From Ridgeia piscesae (Eukaryota > Annelida > Polychaeta > Sabellida > Siboglinidae), in NCBI GenBank assembly GCA_025642075.2, contig JAODUO010000071.1, forward strand, positions 498,501-562,500: a DNA stretch of 64,000 bases, given 5' to 3'. Position numbers and translations under genes: made by a program. The notes under the pieces are model-generated. The model was not told the origin of the DNA. It was given only the letters and a program-made list of their open reading frames with translations, and ran no database searches. This document shows positions 1 through 13,000 of this stretch, one piece after another; the first letter of the stretch is position 1, and every line of letters starts with the position of its first letter.

Positions 1-138
1 CATACAAATATGAACTAACCACATGATTGTGTACATTCAAATATGAACTAACCACATGATTGTGTACATACAAATATGAACTAACCATATGATTGTGTAC
101 ATTCAAATATGAACTAACCATATGATTGTGTACATACA
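1..138. repeat. 33-bp minisatellite, left block
   Basis: About four copies of a 33-bp unit (core ACATGATTGTGTACAT, AATATGAACTAACC) running off the left edge. The same unit recurs at 415-627. Confidence 0.9.
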
Positions 139-414
139 AAAGGGAAGATAATCATTGATTTGTTCTGTGTTCAAAACCCTATTGATTGTGGTACACAAAT
201 TAAACTAACCATATTTTTGTGTCAACAAATATGAATCCGAGAGATTTGTACTAAAAAAGTGTGAATCTATTTTGAAATCTATAAATAACCAGGTGATTTT
301 TAAACATAAAAATTGAATTTTAAACATGATTGTACAAAAGTTTAATGAACTCTACCACCTGCTTGTGGTACATCAAATATGCCCCTGTTGGACATCAAGT
401 ACTCACCCCTTAAA
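139..414. repeat. Diverged duplicate of intron plus end of exon 22
   Basis: This block aligns with 628-900: shared pieces include TTCTGTGTTCA, AACTCTACCA, TATGCCCCTGT and TACTCACCCCTT. The last piece is the minus-strand donor (AAGGGGTGAGTA) of exon 22 plus about 15 exon bases, here eroded. Minisatellite follows on both sides. Confidence 0.75.
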
Positions 415-627
415 TTGGTACATACAAATATGAACTAACCACATGATTGTGTACATTCAAATATGTACTAACCACATGATTGTGTACATACAAATATGAA
501 CTAACCACATGATTGTGTACATTCAAATATGTACTAACCACATGATTGTGTACATACAAATATGAACTAACCACATGATTATGTACATACAAATATGAAC
601 TAACCACATCATTCTGTACATACAAAA
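415..627. repeat. 33-bp minisatellite, second block
   Basis: About six units of the same 33-bp repeat as at 1-138. Because 33 is a multiple of 3, frames stay open through it; the resulting small frames are not genes. Confidence 0.9.
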
Positions 628-885
628 TGGAAGATAGATCATTCATTTAGTTCTGTGTTCATAACTATTGATTATCGGTGCCCATGTTGACTTCGCATTA
701 TTATGTGTCAACTGATAGTGGTCGAGAGATCTTATTCTACCAGTGTGTTCTATTTTGTATCTATGATGCCAGGTGATATTAAATGACAATTGCATACATT
801 TAAACAGGTTGTACAAAGGTTAAGTAACTCTACCATCCTGCCTGTAGGACCCCACAACGTATGCCCCTGTGGAGGCGGTACTCAC

Positions 886-1038
886 CCCTTGAAGTTGGCA
901 GCCACTTCCTGCACTTTGGAGGGGTGACAGCACACCGCGCACTTTGACTTCGCTGCATCAAACAGTGGGGCGATATACTGGGCACCCACCCTCTTGACAT
1001 CTTCCAGGGTGACAGCAGAAACCTTTTGAATGAGACTT
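886..1038 (-). CDS. M16 peptidase exon 22 (residues 951-1001, phase 2 out)
   Basis: QSLIQKVSAVTLEDVKRVGA ... HPSKVQEVAANFK, then GG|GTGAGT. The protein should finish in one short exon to the left of this point. A degenerate copy of the exon end and donor lies at about 375-410. Confidence 0.92.
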
Positions 1039-4000
1039 CTGGAAGAGGAAGGGACAGCAATGTAGGACATTGTTTGATATAAAAATATTATGTGTGTACA
1101 GGTGTATGTATACATGCATGCATACATGTATTATATAAGAAAAAGAAACAGTGCCTAATACAAGAAATATACCGCATCCCTGTACAAGGGGACATAAAGG
1201 GAGGGAGGGAGGGATATATAGATATCTCTTAAATAATTGTAAATCCCTGGGTATCACGCCAATGATGTTGGATGCTCTATGAGCATTGCACAAGGCCTAA
1301 CAATTCCTTGAATTTAGGAGCATCCTTTTCATTAATCAGTAATGCCTATAGAATGTTCAAGTGCGGGGAAAAAGATTTGCTATATTCAACAGTGGTGGCT
1401 CGAATGTGTTTAACCCTGCGACCAGGGCCGATTAATCGGCCCGAGACACTTTCCTGCATAAAAACATTTTTAGTTTGCGTAATCAGTAAATGACCCACGC
1501 ACATTTGGTATTATTGGATAGCTGACAGATTTTTCAGATCGTGTACATTTATTCATGAGCAGACTGAATTACAGATAGTTACACATGGGTGGGCAAAACA
1601 TGTGACAAAGTTGATGCTGAAATTTGGGTGGTGTACTACTCCTTCCGTGATGAATTTATGCATCCATTCATAAAGGCCTATCCCGTTGTTAAAAAAATCA
1701 TAAAAATTTAATTCTCAACGGATTTTATGAATTTTATGTTATTTGGCAGCTACAATGTATGGCTACATTTGTTTCGTAAGAAGTAGGCAATTTGACCGTT
1801 CAGTAATTATTTGGGTGTAGGATAGTGCTTTTGTTTTTAATTTTTATGGATGACGTTCAGCTAATAATATCACCATGATTATCTGAAATAATAGAGATAA
1901 CTAGTATAACTTTATTATAATAAAGAGTTAATTTGGCAGTAAAATGATGCCTCATTCATATTGTTATTATAAGTATTTGCAAGATTTTGGCTGGCCGGTC
2001 TCAGGGTTAAATACATTTTTAACTATGGTGAGATGGATATGGGATGGAAGTGAAGCCACCTACTGGTTGTACTCCATGTTGACCCCCTTGAAGTAGGTCA
2101 ACAGCGACTCTGTGGACGCTTTGGCCGGCGTCTTGATTTTGTCTATCAACTCAAAGATGAGGCTGCTCTTGCATGACTCCATCTCAATTGGGGAGAAGGG
2201 TGTCGACCCATCCACGTAGCCATCCTGAGGCAATGAGATCATGTTGGCTGTTTTGTCAGGTTCGTTCATATTACCAGATCAATCTTTTTCACATATCCAA
2301 ATGGCGTCAGTTACTTTTCGCCTGCTTATTAATGGTAAGTTCTTATACAGCGCAGTATCCAATCCTCCGGATTGCTCAAAGCAGTTTACACTTTACTCAC
2401 TGGCAGACCTGTTCAATCAGACACCCTCTCAACTTCTCTGGGAAGCATCCAGCCACGCTGCAATTAATGCACAAAGACTATTCATACATAAATATCCACC
2501 TATGTCTATAGCCAGGTACTCATTTACACGAACTGGAGCATTGTAGAGTGAAAAACTTGCCCAAGGTTTGACATGGCAGCACAGAATTCGATCACTGGTT
2601 CTCTTAGTCAAGGACCCAAAGCTCTAGCCATTGCGCCACTCTGCTACTACAAGTACAAGCTCATCGGGACATGACAGACTTGGACAGACAGGACTGTTGG
2701 CTGGGAGAAAAACAAAGGGAGTACTTACAACAATCTGTTTGGCGACCTTGTAAGCGCTAGCCGCGTGTGATGACTTGTAGAGCACAAAGTAAAGCAGACC
2801 TGACTCTGGCTTCAGGAACATGCTGCAAGAAACAACGGTGACACACATCTGCATAATAATGACATGTGCGTATCAATAATAGTTACCCTGATGAATTGAT
2901 CGCCACTCAACTGTCTCAGCTCAGGGTCGAGAAGGGCTCCCATAAAATAATATAAGTAAATGAAGCTACTTATCAAAGTTTTAATGACTTGGGATTTAGT
3001 TACATCCCCTCAGCCTGTTGATGAGTGAGGGTTCACGTCACTGTGACTACAAACACTTGATTGATTGGTGTAGGGTGAGGTGGATGACACATTGACCTTT
3101 ACTAGACAACCGGACTAGTTATTAGGCAGGTTTACTAGTCCGCCCTTATATTTACTAGTGTACGGACTATCGGACAGTTCTACCCCTGAAAACGTTAGCG
3201 TACAAATACGCAGAGGCACAATAAAGACGAGAGAGAAGCGAGGAATGGGGTTGCTGAGAGAGGAGGTTGGTATGAAATGTTTCAGGAAGATACTGGTGAG
3301 ATCAACTGAAGAGTGGTGGCCATACAATACGATACGACACGACACGACACAATATGATACAACACGATACAAAACTTCATTATTCTCTGCAAGGGAATAT
3401 CATTTGCAGCTTTCATAAAATACATAAGTAATACAGTAAAAATACACATAAATGCATTATCAAAACAGTATCTAGAACTTAATCACGATAAACTATAAAC
3501 TATAAAATAGCAATTACAACGCATGTGGAGCAACTGGGCCTGGAAGAATTGGCAGAGAAAACAGAGGTCTGGACAGGGGGAGGAGCAGGGAGACATCACT
3601 GCAATTTGTGGGGATTTGGAGGAACTAGGAGAATAAAGTAACCAAGGAAACGCAAGTTCTTCTACAGCACTGTATCCTGTCCTCAGGATTGCTCAAAGCA
3701 TTTTACACTTTTCTCCCTGACAGACCTGCTCAAACACCACCTCGGCTTCTTTGGGAAGCATCCAGCCACGCTGCAATTAATGTGCAATGACTATTTGTAC
3801 ACAAATATCCACCAATGTCCACAGCCAGGTACTTATTTATAAGGCTGAGTGAACTGGACAAGCATAGTGAGAAAACTTGCCCCATGTGTGATGTGGCTAC
3901 ACAGGATCGAACCCAGGTTCTCTTAGTCGAAAGTCTGAAGCTCTAGTCACTGCGCTGAGAACAGCGAAAGGAACACAACACAGAAACTGAGGCCGAGTCT

Positions 4001-7000
4001 TGCCACACGCACTCAGGGAAACAAAGAGAACAATAGATAAGATCTCTCGTGAATATGTGTACAGTAGTCCCCCTCTTATAAGGCCCCCTCGCCAACGGCC
4101 ACCCGGATTATGCGGCCATATTTTTATTGCCTTAGCATTTTCTAATACAAAACTACCCCTGACCAGCAGCCACTTTAGATCTGCTACGTGTATTGGACCC
4201 ACCTGTAGTGGTACGCGAGCCCGAGACCTCGGATCTGCCGCCACATCGGCCCCTCGAGCTGAGTCAAGTACTGCACAAACACGAGGATGGCCGGAATGTC
4301 CTCGTGGTCAAACGACGACACACTAGGTGTCGCCTGCATCAGGAAGTTTGATTCGACGGCTCCGACTCCAACAACCATGCCAGCGGGAGCGGCTGGGTCT
4401 GACGTGATGAAGTCGACGGCTCGCTTCACAGTCGGTCTGGAACATTATAAATATCATAAAGACTCGACACCTTCCTATTTTGACTGCTACAAAGCTGAAT
4501 CATAAATTGACGCAGAGGGTGAGTCTGGCTCTTTCAGGTGTCAAAGATTGAAATAATATCCATGGTTAGTTTAATTAAAATTGATGACCTCAACTAAAAA
4601 AAATTAAATGGTAGGATAATATTTGGGTGCTATATCTTGTGAATAGCCAAAGTAAATAACTGGGCCAACATTTTACCTTCAAAGCACAACATTTTAAAGT
4701 TTTTTAGACATAAGAAAGTCGACACATCAACACAGAAGATTCCTATCTTGAGAATCACTTGAATTAAGCCTGTAAAATTAGATGTAATTTTAATCCTGTC
4801 AACTGATAACACATTTAAGCCTGTCAACTGATAACACATTTAAGCCTGTCAACTGATAACACATTTAAGCCTGTCAACTGATAACACATTTAAGCCTGTC
4901 AACTGAGAAAACAGTTAAGCCTGTCAACTGATAACACATTTAAGCCTGTCAACTGGAAACACATTTAAGCCTGTCAACTGATAACACAATTAAGCCTGTC
5001 AACTGAGAACACATTTAAACCTGTCAACTGAGAAGACATTTAAGCCTGTCAACTGAGAACACATTTAAACCTGTCAACTGAGAACACATTTAAGCTTGTC
5101 AACTGAGAAGACATTTTAAACAAGTCAACTGAGAAGACATTTAAGCCGGTCAACTGAGAACACAGTTAAGCCTGTCAACTGAGAAGACATTTTAAGCCTG
5201 TCAACTGAGAAGACATTTTAAGCCTGTCAACTGAGAACACATTTAAGCCTGTCAACTGAGAACACATTTTAAGCAACCTCACCTCTCCCCTCCTGGGTTA
5301 ACACCCGCGGGAAGAAAGTCCTTCTCCCACACAGTGTTGGGAGCTATCCCAAGCTGCACAAGTCTCTCAACAGGGGCCGCCAGGTGTATGCGGATGTTGC
5401 ACGGTTGAGTGAGTAACTGCTGCAGTTTGGTCATGTCTGTCACCACCTGGTCACGCATGAACGAACATTTAACAAGAGCGAGGCAAACCCCACACAGGCT
5501 GTGTAGTCAGATTATATGATGTTAAATCCTCCATGTCCACCATGTAACTAATACATCATCTATAACTAATATCATAACTTATATACTTAAACAATAATTG
5601 TCTTCAACATTTCCTTGTCCACTAGTGGTTATGTACAATGACTAGCGTGCTGATAACCACTCACCCTTCACTAAGGATTAACATCAGTATTCTCAGAACA
5701 AGTCAGTCAGGGATTACCCAGATAGAGAATGCAGTAAATGTGCGTTATCCATGTGGATATCACATAATAATGATGATGATGATGACTTCTCATGCGCCAA
5801 TAACCTCGAAAATCGAGCTCAGTGGCGCAACAAAACCAAGGAATAAAGCAGTCTCGTAATCGTATAATTTGAACATCACGTGCCTGACAACATTTTCATG
5901 GATTCACAAACAACGCGTTGTTATATATATAAAGACACATTGAATATCAACAATGTTGTTGTGCCTAACCTGCTTGGCTGTGTCCGGATCATCACTCTGT
6001 AGCTTGGTCAGAAGTTGCCCCAGAAACGTTTGCTGCCTCATCATGGTGGAGATGCACATGTTGCTCGCTACGAACCAAAGACAAGTTCTTTTCATTCTGT
6101 GTTACTTTAAAGACTTTGAATGTCTAAAATAAAATATGCAACTTCAACTATCAATAGACACAAAATTCATAATACGACAATAATTGCACATAACATGCTT
6201 ATGGTGGACCAGCACTGGACCCACAGAAGAGCCACCAGTACTAAAATTTATAAAAACAACTATATAGTACATATATATACATTTATGTTTAAACTATTGT
6301 AAAAAGAGATTTTATATTTTATTGTCACATTTCATTAAATATTTCTGATAATACAAAAAAGGTTTTTTTTCTTCTAATACTCAATAAACCTCATGTTTTT
6401 AAACATCAATTTGAACATATTTGATTTTCCCTGAAAAAATATTTGTAAAACGACTAGATAATCTTACAACAGGAGAAACAAGTATTTACATTTTGAGAAG
6501 AGCATGTTTCTCATAACTGCCCCGACGGCTGCTGATCCTTTGCGCTTCATTCGAGTTACATCTTTAAGCATCTTCGTTGCAATGACCTTGAGTCGATCCG
6601 GGGTCAACTGTACTGCGTAGAGAAGCTCCTGCAGCCATTGGACGCCCTTTGTGTACTTCTCCAGCTCCACCTGGTGGAATACAATGAAGTGATCTGAAAT
6701 CTGGACAAGTGGAAACACTTGTGTCGATCTAGATGCAAAAAAGTGGCTAATTATTATTATATTAGTCATAACTGTTTTCTGAAACCAAGCAGCAATTCTT
6801 CAAAGCAACTTATGTATAAGGATCTCAATTTTATTACATTTAAAACTAGACCACGGATGGTTGTGGCTGTCATTCAACTGAATAATAAATGATCCAAATC
6901 ACAGCCACGTGTGTGTAACAAAACATAATGGCCAACCATCTCATTTAAACACTTACACCCAGTTGCCACACTTGAAACTTAGATGAAAGGGGCTCAGTTG

Positions 7001-10000
7001 CTGATGAAATAGAATCACAATATTAAAAAGGACTCTTAAATGTACTGCGATTCTGCCAAATAGTCTTAACACAACATTATTTCTACCTCAGGTGACACTA
7101 ACCCACATGGCTTTTACATTTTTGACACCTCATTTGTTTACTCAACTTTATACAAGGCAAATAACAATGTGTTACCAGTGAATATACAACAGTTGTTTAC
7201 TCTGTATAATGCTATTTGTGCAACTACACAAGCACAACTTTTAAACAACATTTTGCTCAAGCCAATTTAAAGTTAATGGGTCTTTTCCATGGAGCTGTAC
7301 ATCTAAGGAATTATCTGGGCTGTTCTTTGAACTGTTCTAGAAATAACAAGTGCTTTAAAAAAACAATACATTGGTGATATATGTAATAATATTCTACTCT
7401 GTTAAAAATAGACAATGTTGCAAATTGTATTAATTTCTGTTCATTTTTATATACTTTATAATTTGGGCAAGTGCTATACTTTTCCTTGCCCTTTTCAATT
7501 CCATAACTAATTTATATTTGAACATTTAGCATTGTTTGTATATTATAATTGTGGTTGTTGAAACTGTTGAAATAAACTCATATAGTACAATACTCTTGCT
7601 ACTTTGCTACTTTGCTACTTTGCTACTTGTCACTCTCACCTGTTCTTACAACATAGCTATTATAGCTATTATACATAGCACAAGGAATTGGGCCTTGATT
7701 TGAAGAAGTTGTGACATCTCAAATATGCAACACACCTTCAGCTCAATACACACGATCTCAGAGAAGTTCCCACAGTTGAACCTTGACCCTGCGACCCCGA
7801 TACTTGTTGCCGTGTGAACGGTGTCCGCCGCCAGTTCAGCGATGATGTCCTCGTGAGACACAAGCTCTGCAGGTAAAGGAAAAGGTAAGTTCTTACATTC
7901 TTATACAGCACAGTGTCCAGTCCTCAGGATTGCTCAAAGCATTTTACACTTTACAGCCCTGTGAACTGGAGCGATGCAGAGTGAAAAAACAATGGCTGTC
8001 ATGCTCTGGCAAATGTGACATGAGTCTGCGGTCAACCTCGCTCGACATTGTAAGCTATATAAAGTTATATCACTTGAATATTTTCCTTCATGTCCCCCAC
8101 CAATCAGAGTACCTGGGTGATCTTTTACTTTCTCACTATGAAAACGACAACCTACAAGTGCTAAACTGTGTCTTATATACGTACATACATACGTTTCATC
8201 ACTTCAGGAACAGACTACAGTAATTGATATTGCAACAAAAACACATTCATTATTCTAATCGAATTTGAAGCCACTGAATATTCTTTATTTGATTCAATAT
8301 TCGATTTGTATTAAAAAGTTGAGGATACTTGATTTGAAAAAAATTCCAGATTCGCCTAACCTTTATAATGCTTGCTGTACATACCTCCATTCCTGAGGAT
8401 GGACGACTCAATAATGACCTCAAGGTACAGGGGCAGATAGGGCTTGAGGTCTGTGGGCAGACACCCAGTGTCCAGGAGACAAATCAACTGGCAACACAAA
8501 CACGCCGCTTTTATTCATCTGAGTATTTACACCAATAGACTAAGCCCTGGGTATCTCTGTCAGAATTCATTCACAGCACAGCTTGTGTAGTGTGTAGCTG
8601 GTAAAGATTTTGTGCTAACCAGTTTTAGTGAAATATTTTTCTACATACATCACATCATCTCCTGCAAATAACTATTGTAAATATCTAAGCTTTGTATCTG
8701 CCTGTGACAAAAGCTCCAGGTTCGAGAACTCCCTCAGATAAGGTACATTTTGCAACAAATGTAACTTGTAATGATATTAAGTGTATGAAATTAATCTGTT
8801 GTTTAGTTGGACAATTAAGGCAAAGTTAAATTCCTCAATTCTTCAGAAAGCCCAGAAACGGGAGGGGAAAAGGAGGCAAGGAAGACCGAGAATGCGATAG
8901 GAGGACTGGGTTAAGAGGGATCTGGAAAGAGTGGGAGGAGAATGGAGAACAAGAGCAAAAGATAGAAGGAGTTGGAGACTGGTGATAGAGAACGCAGTGA
9001 GAGAAGTGAGGAAAGAAAAGACGAACAAGGATGATGATAACCGTGTCCAACCTCACCCCTGACTACAGGAAGGACACTAACAACAGACACACCCACAACA
9101 TTATACTAGGGTTTAAAGTACAGAAATAAATTACATTTTATCATTAAAGATGAGGATACAAGAGTTTTTATCACGCACTGACCGTCACAAAGTTAGTCTG
9201 AATGTCGTCCAGTTGAAACAGCACTGGAATATCAGCCAATGGGAACTTCTCATTGTTGTTTGCTGCACTCTTCTCATGGTTACTACTCGGCTGGATGTGG
9301 TGGAACTGAATGTGCTTCACGTCCGGCACGGAAACACATGTGATCATCTCATCTGGTGGCTCCACCTGGGGAATAAAAAATAACGTCCACAAATTTTTAG
9401 AGACTTCAAATATTTATCAGAATTATTTTAGGTAATTTTATATTTATTTATAGTAATTTTATATTTATTTATAGTAATTTTATATACAGTTATGCGTCAG
9501 TATAACATGGATTGGATATAACGCGGTCAGTCACAAACCCAACATTTCTGCTGGCGGAGGAAATGGGTGCTACGGCTAACAATAATGTTGTAATAACTCT
9601 CACTTGATCTATGAGTTCTCCTCGTGTTCATCGTGTACACATTTATCCTGAAACAATTTGTTGACAGACAAGACATTTAATGTAGAAGAATAACTGTAAA
9701 ATGAATGGAGTGGGGGCATTGCTCATTCGCCAGCTTGTAAACTGTGGTTACGTTTCCAAGTGTTAGCATGGGTGACAGCCTTTTTCACCAGCATCTCTGG
9801 GAACCATAGCTAATATTATTTTATATTTATACACACACATACACACACATACATATACTGTATATTAAAAAAATATTGTATTATCTTTACTGATATTGCT
9901 ATTAAATTTCGTTTTTATTTAGTTACTTTAAAAACATCAGTAAACTTATCCATTCGTCCGACACTTCCTTTACAAGCCCCATGAGGACCTAATGTCACAG

Positions 10001-13000
10001 ATGCTGATGTTGCGTGAGACTAAATTATAAACACTAAATGCTACAGGCTTCTTAACCACAACTTGGTGGCCAATGTACCTTCAACATTCTATTGTGGCAT
10101 CTGTTGAGACCAGTACAGAAATAAATACCAATAAATCCAGTAATAGACATTAAGCATTTCTAGTTATTTCATAAAGTAGACCTGTTGTTTACATACCTCA
10201 TTGGCCTTCGTTGATTTCTCCACAATTTCACCATTGGCAGTTAACCCTTTCTCTCCCAGTGTCTTCTGCTGTTGCTTTATTCGTTCCTTCTCAGCACTTC
10301 CCATCTGTTCCATCAACTTCTGGCTTGGGTCGCCGATTATCTGTGAAATGTTAAAATGACAGTTAAAATAACAGCTCTGTTTAAATTAGTAGCAATGGGT
10401 TTTGATTCACAAGAACAATTACACCCAAATAAAATATCATTACAACTTAGCATTATATCGTAAAATGATGATACAGTTTCACTTCCCTGCATTTTTTAAT
10501 AGAATGACTAATTTCAAATGAAGTTAATTGTAAAACACACACCTCTGTAACAATTTCTGCTGAATTTTAAATTGATGAAGTGAGAATATTGATGCTGAAA
10601 AGCTAAAATAACACTTACCACAACATAGTTTGTACCGACAAAGTATGCATTCAGCAGTTGTATCCAGAATTCCTTTGGTTCTGCTTTCAACTTCCTGAAT
10701 GTTTCCACCCGATTCAGACGCAGTTGTATCTGTTTATAAAACAACATACAACAACATACTTGTACATAACAATATTAAGGTCATTTCTTTTGCATCTAAA
10801 TCAATGGAAAGCAAGGTTGGAAGTGCATCAAGATATCAGGGTTAGTCAATCTCAAAGTTGATAATCAGCACTAAAATTCTCAACAGCCTGATATGTTAGG
10901 AAGCTACAGTCGACATGCTAGGTTACAAAGGAAGGTTTTTCAAAGGAAGGTTTTTCAATGACAGTGTTATTTTGTAAACATTTTAAATAAACAGACATGA
11001 AGATGGACTAATTCTAAAGACTTTGTTGAGCAACAAAAAGCTCTATAGTTCTAATGTTAATCGGTTCACCAACACTTCAGTATGTCCACAAAATCGTGTG
11101 TCTAAGACTGTAAGTATGTCTTATGATAAGTTGTTGTCGATTTCTTTTTATATTGAAATGGTAACCTTATTAATGTGTGAACAATTAGACATAAATTAAA
11201 CAGCATAATTAGTCATCCACAAATACACTTGTGGACAAAACGAGAAAATAACGCGTGGATTAAAACTGGATTAATCAGATTGTAATGTCAAACTAACTCT
11301 GTGAAATCATCTTTTGAAACAAACAGTGCTTACGTCCTCCTTTGTGTCACCATACAGGAAGTCTCCAATCATGTCGAAGGCAATCGTGTCATGGGGGTGG
11401 TCCTCCAGCTACAAAGAACAACGTCAACATTGACCAAACGTGACAACAGAAATGTTTAAATTGTTCTTCTTATTTTCTTGTTAACAAAAAGCAAAGGTAA
11501 GGTCTTGTATATCATAGACTTGTAGTATCCTGTCATTAGTTTTATTCAAAACACGATCAAAATGGCAGAATACTTCTCTAGGAAGTACTTCTCTAGGAAG
11601 TATTCTGCCATTCTATAATTATTGCACTGATGTGTCTCAACTTTACTTGGGAACACATTTACAGTCAGAAACATGCCAAATTTACAATGACAGGAAGACG
11701 CCCAATTTACAATGGCAGAAAGTCGGAAACACGGCAAATTTACAACGGCAGAAAGATGTGTAGCCCATTTCACCCATTTAACCGAGACACGAACATTATA
11801 AAAGAAAGCCTTACATTACTCAAGGCGTCGAGTATCTGGCGCTGAATGACATTGCTCATGCGAGTCATGTTGATCACCTCTTCCCCAGAGGCAAGTTTCT
11901 TCAGCAATTCCAGCACTCTGGCAGAAAGTGAAGAGTACAAGATACAAAATGTGACTTAATTAAGATATTGCCGCAACTGACAAATATACTGAGAAATGTT
12001 ACTAAATCAATTCTGGAAAATGCTTGAGTAAGTTAATATAATATGAATAAAATATTTACTTCTTGAAGAGGACACACATGCTGTGATGCTGGTCCACGAA
12101 GACTTTAATAGGACACACATGCTGTGATGCTGGTCCACGAAAGACTTTAATAGGACACACATGCTGTGATGCTGGTCCACGAACACTTTAAGATCTGCTT
12201 TCTTCTGCATTTCCATGGATTTATGTGTGGGACTAGTTTCTTATGAGTATTTCATTATTAATGTTGCATCATAAAACTAACTGTTGACTCAACAGTTAAG
12301 GACAGATGTGTTCATTATGTTGTTGATGCCATACTTCATGAGGGATATGAAACAACAACAACACATGGAACAACAACACACGAAACAACACCACATGAAG
12401 CAACAACACCAACACATGAAACAACACCACCACATGAAACAACACCAACACATGAAACAACACAACCATATGAAACAACACCAACACACGAAACAACAAC
12501 AACAACACATTATACAACAACACACAAAACAACAACAACAACAACACATTAAACAACAACAACAGATTAAACAACAACACACGAAACAACAACATGAAGC
12601 AACAACACACAAAACAACAACACACGAAACAACAACATGAAGCAACAACACATGAAACAACAACACATGAAACAACAACAACACACTCACCTTTCCTTGA
12701 TGTTAGTCAACTTCGTCTTGGGAACATTTTCAAAGCTCATATAAACACAGCCGTCAGCATTCTCTATGATGGAATAACCCACCTATTTGACAGAACAACC
12801 AAAATTATAATTGTCAATAACCAAATGGAAATGTGCAAGAGATATTATGATTGCTTGTTCATTTCACTAACGTTTTTAAGAACTCTTCAATACGATTATG
12901 TACTTTTTGATCCTTAGTTAACTGTGATCTTGAAAACCTGAAAACTGTCAACACCACGAAGCACCAACGGGACATTGTAGTGGGTGTGTCATGGAAATAA

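Noticed and set aside
2173..2546. Two ~100-codon plus frames
   Set aside because: They run antisense through peptidase exon 21 and a SINE; no homology.
4795..5274. Possible CRISPR-like or satellite centromere repeat
   Set aside because: Only about 19 short units inside an intron; an ordinary minisatellite.
12284..12690. Gln/His-rich or Cys/Leu-rich frames
   Set aside because: Low-complexity ACA repeat read in different phases.
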